Shown: in pieces, positions 41,355-49,619 of the stretch
Layout: each line of letters begins with the position of its first letter
How positions within the stretch are numbered: the stretch's first letter is position 1
NCBI GenBank assembly: GCA_036488085.1
Contig: DASXHZ010000029.1
Location: 1-64,000, forward strand
Direction of reading: 5' to 3'
Source of the DNA: DASXHZ01 sp036488085
GTDB taxonomy: Bacteria > Acidobacteriota > Thermoanaerobaculia > Gp7-AA8
Length of the DNA stretch: 64,000 nt
Notes under the pieces: generated by a model
What the model saw: the letters and a program-made list of their open reading frames with translations, nothing else
The model's database searches: none
Told to the model about the DNA's origin: nothing
Position numbers and translations under genes: made by a program

Positions 41355-42745
41355 AGCTGCGGGTGTCTCCTGTGCCAATTCGTTTTCGATTGGAAAAGCT
41401 CCGCGGCCGCGACGACGGCGTCGTCGTCGAGCGCGCGGCCGACGAACTGTATCCCGACCGGCAGGTTCTTCGATGTGAACCCCGAAGGAACACTCATCGC
41501 CGGAAGGCCGCAGAAGTTGCCGATGCCGCCGAGCGGGTCGGCAAACGAGAGGTCGGTCTCGAGGTTCGTCGTCATCGGCGTCGCCGCGATCGGAAGGGAT
41601 GCAGCCGCAAGAACGTCGAACCTCTCGAACAGCTCGTCGATCCGGTGCTGAATGATCGTGCGCAAGCGCAACGCACGCTCGTAGTCCGTTCCGGGAACAG
41701 TCTGGTTGATGTAGCCGCCGATCTTGCCGAGGGGGTCGGTGAGCTCGGCGACGCGTCCCGATTCGATGAGCGTGTCGAATGCCGACGCCCCCTCCACCGA
41801 GATCACGACGCCCGCCGCCGCTTCCCACGGTCCATCCGGCAGCGCTGCCTCGGCGACGCTGGCGCCGGCGATGCGGAGGACGCCGATCGCATTGCTGGTG
41901 ATCTTCGCGATCTCCGCGTCGGCGTCCTTCCACCCATTCGTCAGCACGCCCACGCGCAGCGTTTGCTGCGGGCGCGCGTAGCGGAAAAATGCCTCGTTGT
42001 CCTGGAGCGATCCCGTGTCGTTGCGGTCATGGCCGGAGATTTCCTCGAGCACGATCGCGCAGTCGGCGGCGCAACGCGCCATCGGCCCGATCTTGTCCAT
42101 CGAGTAAGAGAGCGCCATCGCGCCGCCCCGGCCAACGCGTCCGAACGTCGGACGCAGACCGGAGACGCCGCAGTAGGCTGACGGACAGACGATCGAGCCC
42201 CACGTCTCCGTCCCGATCGCGAACGCGGCGAGGCCCGACGACACGATCGCTCCCGATCCGCTCGAAGAGCCGCACGTCCAACACGTCTCGTTCCACGGGT
42301 TCTTTGCTCCGCCGCTGATCGAGGCGGTGCCGAAGCGATACCCCATCCCGCCGGCAAGCTCGATCATCGCCGCCTTGCCGATCAGAATCGCGCCGGCGTT
42401 CGTCAGTCGCGTGATGACGTTCGCGTCGTAGTCGAACTTCTGACCGGCGTACGGCCGCGCGCCCCACGTAGTCGGATAGCCCTTTGCCGCGAGGAGATCC
42501 TTCGCCGCGTACGGCATGCCGTGCAGCGGGCCGCGATAGTTGCCCGCGTTGATCTCGCTCTCCGCCTTCTTCGCCTCGGCCATCGCGCGCTCGCGCGTGA
42601 CCGTGGCGTAAGCGTTGAGGCGCACGCCGATCGTCTCGCTCCGCCGGAGATATGCCTCGGTCAACTCGACCGGCGAGAGCTTCCTGCTTCGAATGCGTTC
42701 CGCGAGCTCGGTAACGGTGAGATAGAAGACGTCCTCGTCGATCAT
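41351..42745 (-). CDS. Amidase-signature family hydrolase
   Basis: 464 residues. The Ser-cisSer-Lys triad is visible: Lys82 in MPYAAKDLLAAKG, the Gly/Ser-rich loop CGSSSGSGAIV with the cis-Ser, and the nucleophile Ser in TETWGSIVCPSAYCGVSGL. The P-T-F-G-R-V motif (GLRPTFGRVGRGG) follows. It hydrolyses amides of unknown structure. No gatB/gatC genes are near, so this is not GatA. ATGA overlaps couple it with genes on both sides. Confidence 0.92.
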   Translation of the reverse strand: MIDEDVFYLTVTELAERIRSRKLSPVELTEAYLRRSETIGVRLNAYATVTRERAMAEAKKAESEINAGNYRGPLHGMPYAAKDLLAAKGYPTTWGARPYAGQKFDYDANVITRLTNAGAILIGKAAMIELAGGMGYRFGTASISGGAKNPWNETCWTCGSSSGSGAIVSSGLAAFAIGTETWGSIVCPSAYCGVSGLRPTFGRVGRGGAMALSYSMDKIGPMARCAADCAIVLEEISGHDRNDTGSLQDNEAFFRYARPQQTLRVGVLTNGWKDADAEIAKITSNAIGVLRIAGASVAEAALPDGPWEAAAGVVISVEGASAFDTLIESGRVAELTDPLGKIGGYINQTVPGTDYERALRLRTIIQHRIDELFERFDVLAAASLPIAATPMTTNLETDLSFADPLGGIGNFCGLPAMSVPSGFTSKNLPVGIQFVGRALDDDAVVAAAELFQSKTNWHRRHPQL

Positions 42746-43062
42746 TTCTCTTCCAGCTTCGCGCGCGGCCGGATTCGTTTTCCGGAGTAGACACGGAACG
42801 GGACGGGCGGCCCGACTTCATTGCCGAGGGGGAACGCACGCATCGCATCGATCGCAGGCTGTCCGCCGCTGACGATGCGGCGGACGTCGGCGCGCTGCTC
42901 GTCGTTCAGACGCGATCCGTGCTTCGTGAAGACCCAGTTGATCCTCGCTTCGACTTCGGCGTTCGGCTGAATCTGTGCAGGCGCCGCCGGCTCGGCCGAG
43001 GCAGCGCGCGCCAACGCGCTGGCCGCGATGAGGCTGCCGAACGCCCTGCGCGAAATCCTCAC
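42742..43062 (-). CDS. Tat-signal secreted small protein
   Basis: 106 residues. MRISRRAFGSLIAASALARA fits a twin-arginine signal (SRRAFG) with cleavage near ASA. The mature part has VEARINWVFTKHGSRLNDEQ, DVRRIVSGGQPAIDAMRAF and PLGNEVGPPVPF. Tat-exported partners of this size often accompany amidases or oxidoreductases. Overlaps both neighbours by 4 bp, so it is made together with the amidase. Confidence 0.8.
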   Translation of the reverse strand: MRISRRAFGSLIAASALARAASAEPAAPAQIQPNAEVEARINWVFTKHGSRLNDEQRADVRRIVSGGQPAIDAMRAFPLGNEVGPPVPFRVYSGKRIRPRAKLEEK

Positions 43063-43781
43063 CGCCGCGCTCCGCGTCCGTGGAACTGCTCATGCCGTTG
43101 CGGACGGTCCGCCTTCGGGCGCCGCGGCTCGTTCTCCGCCGGCACGACCTCGACCCCTTCGCTGCCCCGCCGTCCCGCACCGCCTCGCCGCGCCTTCTCG
43201 AGCGTCATCAGGAAGCCGAACGCCGGATCCTTGAACTGCATATGCCGCAGCAGGTTCCAGTGCTTTCGCACGTACCGTTGCAGGTAGTCGAGCACATGAC
43301 CGAGGGAGACGATCCGGCATGGAGGAACCTCGGAACCGGGGGGAAACGCGCCGAACGCGATGAGGCGCACCACGTAACCTGACCCGAGCGTGGCCGAGCC
43401 GGTGGCGAGCAGATCGTGGACGGCCCGCTCTTCCTCCCCGGCGTTCGGGACCAGGCGCGAGATCACCACCTTCAGCACCGCGGGATCGCGGAAACCGGTG
43501 TTGATGTTGACGCGCCCCTCTTTCACTTCGCCGATGATCATGTCGACGCTGTCGGGAGTCACGCCGAGGCCCGAGTCGACCTCGCTGACGTCGAGACCTT
43601 GCGGCTGGCGGCGCCGGCCCGGCGAGGGAAGGCCGCTCGGAAACCGGAATGCGAGGATGTCGACGTCCGTGATCATCTGCGCGCCGTTGCGGCCCGCGCG
43701 CGCGATGATCGGATACTCCGCCGACGTGAAGTAGCCGTTGAGTTGAAGGTACGCCTGCACCAATGCGACAGCGTGATCCAT
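43059..43781 (-). CDS. Hypothetical protein with PD-(D/E)XK-like motif
   Basis: 240 residues. The first half reads LVQAYLQLNGYFTSAEYPI, TDVDILAFRFP and DMIIGEVKEGRVNIN. A conserved Asp followed some 40 residues later by E-V-K is the spacing of PD-(D/E)XK nuclease folds, so a nuclease-like core is plausible. The C-terminal 45 residues are basic and low-complexity (RRGGAGRRGSEG, RRPKADRPQRHEQF). First gene of the operon with the Tat protein, amidase and DUF protein. Functional call is inference only. Confidence 0.6.
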   Translation of the reverse strand: MDHAVALVQAYLQLNGYFTSAEYPIIARAGRNGAQMITDVDILAFRFPSGLPSPGRRRQPQGLDVSEVDSGLGVTPDSVDMIIGEVKEGRVNINTGFRDPAVLKVVISRLVPNAGEEERAVHDLLATGSATLGSGYVVRLIAFGAFPPGSEVPPCRIVSLGHVLDYLQRYVRKHWNLLRHMQFKDPAFGFLMTLEKARRGGAGRRGSEGVEVVPAENEPRRPKADRPQRHEQFHGRGARR

Positions 43782-43826
43782 GCGCGCATCATCGCATGGC
43801 TCCTGTTACCATGAAGGAACTCAGAC

Positions 43827-43873
43827 GCCAGTGGCCAGTCGCCGGTTGACAGAGCTGTTTTCTGGCCACTGGC
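43827..43873. repeat. 12-bp inverted repeat upstream of the cysteine-cluster gene
   Basis: GCCAGTGGCCAG (43827-43838) and CTGGCCACTGGC (43862-43873) are perfect reverse complements around a 23-base spacer. It fills the gap between two divergent genes. It may be an operator or a dispersed palindromic repeat. Confidence 0.6.
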
Positions 43874-43900
43874 AACTTGCCACCGGCCACCAAAACACGC

Positions 43901-44287
43901 ATGGCCAATAACGGATCCGCGCCCAAGAAGCTGCTATACGACTGTTCCAAGTGCCCGGCGTACTGCTGCACGTACGACAGCATCGTCGTCGAGAGACGCG
44001 ACCTGAAACGGCTCGCGAAGCACTTCGGAATCGACGAAGAGACCGCGCAACGCCGCTTCACCAAGACCAAAGAAGGCGAGCAGGTCCTCCGTCACCACAA
44101 GGACGAGGTCTTCGGCAGCGCATGCATGTTCCTCGACCTCAAGACGCGCCGCTGCACGGTTTACGACGCGCGCCCGGGCGTCTGCCACGAATACCCCGAC
44201 GCGGCGCGTTGCGGCTACTACGAGTTCCTTAGATGGGAGCGAACCCATCAGGGGGATGACGAGTTCATCCCGATGAAGCCATACTAA
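43901..44287 (+). CDS. YkgJ-family cysteine-cluster protein
   Basis: 128 residues. The cysteine pattern YDCSKCPAYCC at the N-terminus, CMFLDLKTRRCTVYDARPG and CHEYPDAARCGYYEF are the signature of the zinc- or iron-binding CxxCxxxCC family. The start at 43901 (MANNGS) is chosen over 43877 because similarity begins there. Role unknown, probably metal or cluster related. Confidence 0.88.
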   Translation: MANNGSAPKKLLYDCSKCPAYCCTYDSIVVERRDLKRLAKHFGIDEETAQRRFTKTKEGEQVLRHHKDEVFGSACMFLDLKTRRCTVYDARPGVCHEYPDAARCGYYEFLRWERTHQGDDEFIPMKPY

Positions 44288-44343
44288 GGAAAGAGCCGAC
44301 TCGAGAGGAAGCGAACGGTAGTAGTTATTTGTTGCACAGACGC

Positions 44344-45306
44344 ATGAGGCAGGCGCTATTGGTCGTGGCCGCCATGCTGCTCGCCGGCTGCGCGTTCGCG
44401 CAGGAGCAGCATTACGCCGAGAACGTCTCGGTCGGCTACGTCATGGTCCCGTTCACCGTCTTCGGCGCCCACAACGCGCCGCTCACCGACGTTCACGAAA
44501 AGGACGTGGAACTGTTCGTCGACGGCATACGGGTTAAGAGCGACCTCTTCGAGAGCGCCCTCAACGCGCCGATTTCCTACACCATCCTCCTCGACGGCTC
44601 CGGATCCATGGCCCTCGCGGGGAAGATGGAGGCAGCACGGGCCGCGATCGACGCCCTCATGGCGCACCGGCAGCCTGACGACGATTTCGCGCTCTACGTC
44701 TTCGACGACAAAGAAGCGCATGAGGTCGTCCCGTTCACGAAGGACGGCAACGCCATCGAGACGGCGATCCGCGGCGTGAAGCCGTTCGGGAAAACGGCGT
44801 TTTTCGACGCCCTCGCCACGATGCCGGAGCGGAGCCGCCTCGGCCGCAACCCCACCCGCGCCATCATCCTGCTCAGCGACGGTATCGACAACAACTCTCA
44901 CCTGACACGGGCCGAGCTCGACGGACAGCTCGAAGGGGTCGCGATTCCGATCTACGCCCTCGGTCTCCGCGAGCCGTCCGAGCTCAGCCTCGCCTCTACT
45001 GCGTCGGCATCGCCGAATGAGGCGCTCTCCGACATCCAACTCCTCGAGCAGATCTCGAACGTCACCGGCGGGCGGCTCTTCCTCGGGAACGAGCCGCAAC
45101 AACTCGCCGCCGCCGTCGATACGCTGAACCAAAATCTCCGAGCCCAATACTTACTCGGGTTTACTCCCACAGGAAAAGGTGCAGTAAAGTACCGCCGCAT
45201 CTCGCTCAAGGTCGCCGGTCGCGTGCGTTCCGTCCGCGTCCGAGCGGGCTATCGCGGAACTGAGCCGCCCACGCTCACCGCGGAAAAAGAAAGGAAGAAA
45301 AGCTGA
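44344..45306 (+). CDS. VWFA-related domain protein (Acidobacteria type)
   Basis: 320 residues. A signal peptide (ends CAFA) is followed by a short beta-rich region (VMVPFTVFGAHNAPLTDV, KDVELFVDG), which is the usual lead-in of the family, then a von Willebrand A domain with MIDAS motif LLDGSGSM and the second metal site ILLSDGIDNN. The end YRRISLKV and VRAGYR is characteristic of the VWFA-related family described from Acidobacteria. TTG codons lie upstream, but the ATG at 44344 gives a standard signal peptide. Its stop shares one base with the OmpA gene start. Confidence 0.9.
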   Translation: MRQALLVVAAMLLAGCAFAQEQHYAENVSVGYVMVPFTVFGAHNAPLTDVHEKDVELFVDGIRVKSDLFESALNAPISYTILLDGSGSMALAGKMEAARAAIDALMAHRQPDDDFALYVFDDKEAHEVVPFTKDGNAIETAIRGVKPFGKTAFFDALATMPERSRLGRNPTRAIILLSDGIDNNSHLTRAELDGQLEGVAIPIYALGLREPSELSLASTASASPNEALSDIQLLEQISNVTGGRLFLGNEPQQLAAAVDTLNQNLRAQYLLGFTPTGKGAVKYRRISLKVAGRVRSVRVRAGYRGTEPPTLTAEKERKKS

Positions 45307-45932
45307 TGAATCGATATGTCAAAGGACTGTCCCTCGGAATCCTCACGGCCGCGCTCGTAGGCTGCGCGACCAACAAGTCGGTCGACGAGAAGATCAACGC
45401 TCGCGTCGCCGAGACGGAAGCGAAGTCGAACCAGAAGATCGAGTCGGTCGCGGGTCAGGTCGAGCAGGTGCAGCAGCACCAGAAGGAACAGGACGCCCAG
45501 CTCGCCTCGCTCTCGCAGGAAGCGAAGGACGCCCTCAAGCGCGCCACCGACGCCGGCGTGCTGGCGAAAGGAAAAGTCGCCTTCCAGCAGACTTTCGGCG
45601 AAGACCGCGTGAAGTTCAAACTGAACAAGTATGAGCTCGACGACACCGCCAAGGCCGCTCTCGACGAATTCGCGACGAAGGTGAAAGGCCTGACCGATCA
45701 GTACTACATCGAGATCCAGGGCCACACCGACGACACCGGCGGAAAGCGCTACAACGAAGACCTCGGCGAGCACCGTGCGGAAGCCGTCCGCCGCTACCTC
45801 TCGCGCTCGGCCAATCTCCCACTGATGCGCATGTCGACCATCAGCTACGGCGATACCCTCCCGGTCGCCCCGAACAAGACCCGCGCCGGCCGCGCCCAGA
45901 ACCGCCGCGTCGTGATCGTGGTTCTGGAATAG
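45306..45932 (+). CDS. OmpA/Pal-family lipoprotein
   Basis: 208 residues. A lipobox (AALVGC, Cys20) is followed by a coiled coil with many Glu/Gln/Lys (about 25-85) and an OmpA C-terminal domain: FKLNKYELDD, YYIEIQGHTDDTGG and NEDLGEHRAEAVRRYL. The latter binds peptidoglycan. Coupled to the VWFA gene by TGATG overlap. A strong terminator follows. Confidence 0.93.
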   Translation: MNRYVKGLSLGILTAALVGCATNKSVDEKINARVAETEAKSNQKIESVAGQVEQVQQHQKEQDAQLASLSQEAKDALKRATDAGVLAKGKVAFQQTFGEDRVKFKLNKYELDDTAKAALDEFATKVKGLTDQYYIEIQGHTDDTGGKRYNEDLGEHRAEAVRRYLSRSANLPLMRMSTISYGDTLPVAPNKTRAGRAQNRRVVIVVLE

Positions 45933-45945
45933 CCTCTCTCGTGTG

Positions 45946-45973
45946 GGCGCGGGCTGTCAGCCCGCGCCTTTTT
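45946..45973 (+). terminator. Rho-independent terminator after the OmpA gene
   Basis: A ten-base GC-rich stem GGCGCGGGCT / AGCCCGCGCC (45946-45955 with 45959-45968) with a three-base loop is followed directly by TTTTT. It ends the VWFA-OmpA operon and lies just before the convergent SGNH gene stop. Confidence 0.92.
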
Positions 45974-45974
45974 G

Positions 45975-47180
45975 TCAGTTCTGCGCTGGCGCGAGGGCAT
46001 CAGCCACCGCCTCGGCTACGAGGCGATATCCGGCCGGTGAATAGTGCCCGTTGAAGAGCGATCCGACGCCATGCTGTTTCGCATAGGCAACGAGACGGGG
46101 GGTCGGGTCGATGATGTTGAATCCGCTCAACCGCTTCAGGTGTGCTTGCCAGGGATCGGGTTGTCCGTTCATCACACTCGTGATCGTGTCCTGGAGGGGC
46201 AGATAGACGAGGAAGAATGGCTTGCCGCTCCGCGTCACTTCGTCGCGGTAGCGTTCGAGCAGAGCGACCGTCACATTCGTTGACTCGCCGTACGGACCGA
46301 GGGCGGAAGCGGTGCGCGCCGCATCGGCAGCTTCTTTCTTCGCGACGAAACCGTCGACGAGCGTACAGATCAATTTGCTCGGCGCGAACCATCGACGCTG
46401 GTACTTGCTCCCGTAATACAGCTCGTAATGTGCGAGAGGCCACCTATCGAAGTTGCGCAAAGTTTTAACGACATCCTCGGGCGCCGGCGTCGGATCGTCG
46501 ATCAATTGCAACGCACCGTTGCGGAGAAGGAATCTCGGCTTTGCGAACGGAATCCCAGTGCCCGGAAACGCCACGATCCGAAAAAGCGTGACGTCGCGCG
46601 TCAAGTTCTCCATTTGAAGGCCCTGCACGACGACGCTCGCGTCGAAGCGCGCAGCGTCTCGCGCGTAGCGTAAGTAGGCCTGATCGAACCCGTATCCGCC
46701 GACGGCGAAGTCGAGTACCTCGGCATTCTTGCCGCGCTCTTTGAGCAGACGCTCGACCTGTCGGGCGGGTGAATCCTCGAGACCGGCATTGAACCCGAAC
46801 ATGAACGAGTCGCCGGTCCAGATCACCCGATACGTTCCCGGCCGCATTGCGGCGGTGTAGTCGTCGTTGGAGCGCAAACCGTACGCGTTGACGCAATAGA
46901 GGTGATCGTCGGTACACGCTCGCGGACGGTTGGTCCACCCGAGCTGCGGGTCGTACATCATGAAACCGTTCGGATTGGCGTTGTATTGGTCGATCAGCCT
47001 CTTCGCTTGGGCTACCGGCAGCGCGTATGGACGAACCGGCTTGTCGCGGAAGTAGAACGTCCCATCGGCGTCGAAATGACCCCGCATCCGGACGTAAAGT
47101 TCGCCCACTCCGACGGCGAGCGCGAGGGAGAGGAGAAAGAAAACGAGGCTGAAGATCGATGCCCGACGCTGGTTCGGCAT
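45975..47180 (-). CDS. SGNH-hydrolase-like membrane-anchored protein
   Basis: 401 residues. One N-terminal helix (IFSLVFFLLSLALAVGVGEL) anchors an SGNH/AlgJ-like domain. Block I is VIWTGDSFMFGFN with the nucleophile Ser, block II-III falls around GGYGFDQAYLRY, and block V appears as NGHYSPAGYRLVAEAV. In most SGNH enzymes block V has an Asp three residues before the His; here that position is an Asn (FNGH), so the triad is atypical. It closes the carbamoyltransferase cassette and may transfer or remove acyl groups. Confidence 0.78.
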   Translation of the reverse strand: MPNQRRASIFSLVFFLLSLALAVGVGELYVRMRGHFDADGTFYFRDKPVRPYALPVAQAKRLIDQYNANPNGFMMYDPQLGWTNRPRACTDDHLYCVNAYGLRSNDDYTAAMRPGTYRVIWTGDSFMFGFNAGLEDSPARQVERLLKERGKNAEVLDFAVGGYGFDQAYLRYARDAARFDASVVVQGLQMENLTRDVTLFRIVAFPGTGIPFAKPRFLLRNGALQLIDDPTPAPEDVVKTLRNFDRWPLAHYELYYGSKYQRRWFAPSKLICTLVDGFVAKKEAADAARTASALGPYGESTNVTVALLERYRDEVTRSGKPFFLVYLPLQDTITSVMNGQPDPWQAHLKRLSGFNIIDPTPRLVAYAKQHGVGSLFNGHYSPAGYRLVAEAVADALAPAQN

Positions 47181-47186
47181 GCTGAC

Positions 47187-47339
47187 TCAGAAGAGCGAGT
47201 AAATGAACGGCGCGATCGCGGAGCCGGCTGTCAGAGTGATGATCGCGCTCAGCACGAGAAGGATGAGAAACACCGGTACTAGCCACAATTTCTTGCGCTC
47301 GCGCACGAAGTCCCAAAACTCGTGAAGAAAATCGATCAT
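47187..47339 (-). CDS. DUF5989-like small membrane protein
   Basis: 50 residues, MIDFLHEFWDFVRERKKLW followed by one long hydrophobic helix (LVPVFLILLVLSAIITL) and a short end FIYSLF. This matches the tiny DUF5989-type proteins that travel with SxtJ and carbamoyltransferases. Start and stop lie between the SxtJ-like and SGNH genes with no spare sequence. Too short for most gene finders, but its context and composition support it. Confidence 0.8.
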   Translation of the reverse strand: MIDFLHEFWDFVRERKKLWLVPVFLILLVLSAIITLTAGSAIAPFIYSLF

Positions 47340-47343
47340 CGGA

Positions 47344-47757
47344 TCAGAACTGCTTCTCGACGTGCCGGTCGCCGTACGAGTGCGGCTTCACCTCGATCCA
47401 GTACGAATCCGCACGCCGGTGTCGCTCGATCGGAGATTTTCGCAGCAGCCGCATGATGATTCCGAGCGGCGTTACGACGAGGAAGAATACCACCGCCAGG
47501 ATGATCGCGGTCTGCACCCTGCCGAGCACTTCCGCGAACGCCATCCAGGCTCGATAGACCGGAGTCAGACGGAGCGGCGCGACTAAGCCGAGGACGATCA
47601 ACAGCGCCCCGAGCAGCATGATGGCGAGGGACCACGTGGATGAATGACGCCACTGCCGAATCGCGCCGAGGATGACGAAGCAGCCTCCTACGAGGAGCGC
47701 GAAGTGCAGCAGTGTCGTTCGCGAAATCACGGCGCTCTCAGTCGAGCTCGAACTCAT
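47344..47757 (-). CDS. SxtJ-family membrane protein
   Basis: 137 residues with three hydrophobic helices (about 18-36, 42-60 and 80-105; FALLVGGCFVILGAI, SLAIMLLGALLIVLGLVAP, AIILAVVFFLVVTPLG). The LTPVYRAWMAFAEVLGRV loop is typical of SxtJ-like proteins, first known from saxitoxin clusters. Its start lies 20 bp inside the carbamoyltransferase gene, showing coupling. Confidence 0.85.
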   Translation of the reverse strand: MSSSSTESAVISRTTLLHFALLVGGCFVILGAIRQWRHSSTWSLAIMLLGALLIVLGLVAPLRLTPVYRAWMAFAEVLGRVQTAIILAVVFFLVVTPLGIIMRLLRKSPIERHRRADSYWIEVKPHSYGDRHVEKQF

Positions 47758-49558
47758 GCCGCTCCTTTCTCGCGACGGCGAGCCCGACTTGGTCCTTGCG
47801 CACGAGAAGACAGTGTCCGATGACGAGCGCGTCCATCTCCGTGTGTACGAAGCAGCGGTACGCTTCGTCCGGACTGCAGACGATTGGCTCGCCGCGAACA
47901 TTGAAGGAGGTGTTGACGAGAATGGGGCAGCCGGTGAGATCGCGAAATGCCTCGATGAGCGCATGAAAACGAGGATTTGTCTCGCGGTGAACCGTCTGCA
48001 CGCGGGCGGAATAGTCGATGTGCGTGACGGCGGGGATCGTCGAGCGCGGCACGTTCAACTTGTCGATGCCGAAGAGGTGCGACTCTTCTTCGCTCATCGC
48101 AATGCGGTGCTCCTCTCGTACGCTGGCGACGAGCATCATGTAGGGACTCTCGACGTCGAGGTCGAACCAATTTCGTGACTCTTCGGCGAGCACTGCCGGT
48201 GCAAACGGACGAAACGACTCCCGATACTTGATCTTGAGGTTCATCCGCTTCTGCATGTCGCGGTCGCGCGGGTCGCCGAGAATCGATCGCGCGCCGAGAG
48301 CCCGCGGGCCGAACTCCATACGCCCGCTCATCCAGCCGACCACCGCGCCCTCGCTGAGAAGCTTTGCGACCGCCGGAATCAGCTCGTCATCGCGCATCGC
48401 CGAGAAGGTCGCTCCCTCTTTCGTGAGTGCCGCTTCGATTTCATCGGCCGCGTACTCCGGCCCGAGGTACGAACCCTCCTGGGAGTCGGACGACCCGCCG
48501 GCCATCCGTTCGCTGCCGAGGTATTGATGCCACGCCGCGTAGGCAGCTCCAAGAGCGCCGCCTGCGTCGCCGGCCGCCGGCTGCATCCAGAGCTTTTCGA
48601 AAGGACCCTCGCGAAGAATGCGGCCGTTTCCGACGCAGTTGAGCGCTACTCCGCCGGCGAGGCAAAGGTTGGGAAGCTGGGTCACACGATGGACGTGAGC
48701 CGCGATTCGCAGCATGACGTCTTCGGTCACTTTTTGGATGCTGGCCGCGAGATCGAGGTCGCGCTGCGTCAGCTTCGACTCCGGATCGCGCGGTAGGCCG
48801 CCGAACAGGCGATGGAACCGTTCGTTCGTCATCGTCACGCCTTGCGCGAAGTTGAAATAGTCGAGATCGAGCCGGAACGAGCCGTCCTCTTTGATGTCGA
48901 TCAGATGCTCGCGAATCGCCGCCTCGTAAACCGGCGATCCATATGGCGCCAGACCCATGACCTTGTATTCACCGGAGTTCACCTTGAACCCGGTGTAGTA
49001 GGTGAACGCGGAATAGAGCAGGCCAATCGAATGCGGGAACCGAATCTCCGCCAGCGGCGTGAGGCGATTGCCCCGTCCCGTCCAGTAGCTCGTCGTCGCC
49101 CATTCGCCGACGCCGTCAAAGCAGATGACCGCCGCCTCGTCGAACGGCGAGGGAAAAAAAGCGCTCGCGGCATGCGCCTCGTGATGTTGCGTGAAGAGAA
49201 TCTTCCCCTCGTAACCGGTGAACTGCCGGATCTCGCGCGGCATGTGGAGCTTTTCCTTGAGCCACAGCGGCATCGACTTGAGGAACGAGGTGAGGCCGAA
49301 AGGGGCGACGCCGACGTACGTGCTGAGGAGGCGCTCGAATTTCAGAAGCGGCTTGTCATAGAAGACGAGGTAATCGACGTCGTTGATCGAGGAGAGGCCG
49401 CCCTGGCGCAGCACATAGTCGACGGCATGGATGGGAAATCCGTGGTCGTTCTTCTTGCGCGTGAATCGCTCTTCCTGCGCCGCGCCCACGAGTGCTCCGT
49501 CGCGCAGGAGGCACGCGGCCGAGTCGTGGTAGTAGGCGGAGATGCCGAGAATGTCCAT
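47738..49558 (-). CDS. Carbamoyltransferase, NodU/CmcH/SxtI family
   Basis: 606 residues, the usual length. Transfers a carbamoyl group from carbamoyl phosphate to a hydroxyl of a metabolite, via carbamoyl-AMP. The YrdC/Kae1-like N-terminal domain opens with LGISAYYHDSAACLL (His11, Asp12), and HHEAHAAS (125-132) and CFDGVGEW are further sites. The C-terminal domain has GRMEFGPRALGARSIL and NTSFNVRGEPIV. With SxtJ, DUF5989 and SGNH genes downstream, it likely modifies a surface glycan or small molecule. The substrate is unknown. Confidence 0.94.
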   Translation of the reverse strand: MDILGISAYYHDSAACLLRDGALVGAAQEERFTRKKNDHGFPIHAVDYVLRQGGLSSINDVDYLVFYDKPLLKFERLLSTYVGVAPFGLTSFLKSMPLWLKEKLHMPREIRQFTGYEGKILFTQHHEAHAASAFFPSPFDEAAVICFDGVGEWATTSYWTGRGNRLTPLAEIRFPHSIGLLYSAFTYYTGFKVNSGEYKVMGLAPYGSPVYEAAIREHLIDIKEDGSFRLDLDYFNFAQGVTMTNERFHRLFGGLPRDPESKLTQRDLDLAASIQKVTEDVMLRIAAHVHRVTQLPNLCLAGGVALNCVGNGRILREGPFEKLWMQPAAGDAGGALGAAYAAWHQYLGSERMAGGSSDSQEGSYLGPEYAADEIEAALTKEGATFSAMRDDELIPAVAKLLSEGAVVGWMSGRMEFGPRALGARSILGDPRDRDMQKRMNLKIKYRESFRPFAPAVLAEESRNWFDLDVESPYMMLVASVREEHRIAMSEEESHLFGIDKLNVPRSTIPAVTHIDYSARVQTVHRETNPRFHALIEAFRDLTGCPILVNTSFNVRGEPIVCSPDEAYRCFVHTEMDALVIGHCLLVRKDQVGLAVARKERHEFELD

Positions 49559-49619
49559 GTTCGAGCGGATGGTTCGAGCAAATGTTCGAGCGGATTCGCT
49601 GGGAGGATACTTCCTCGGC

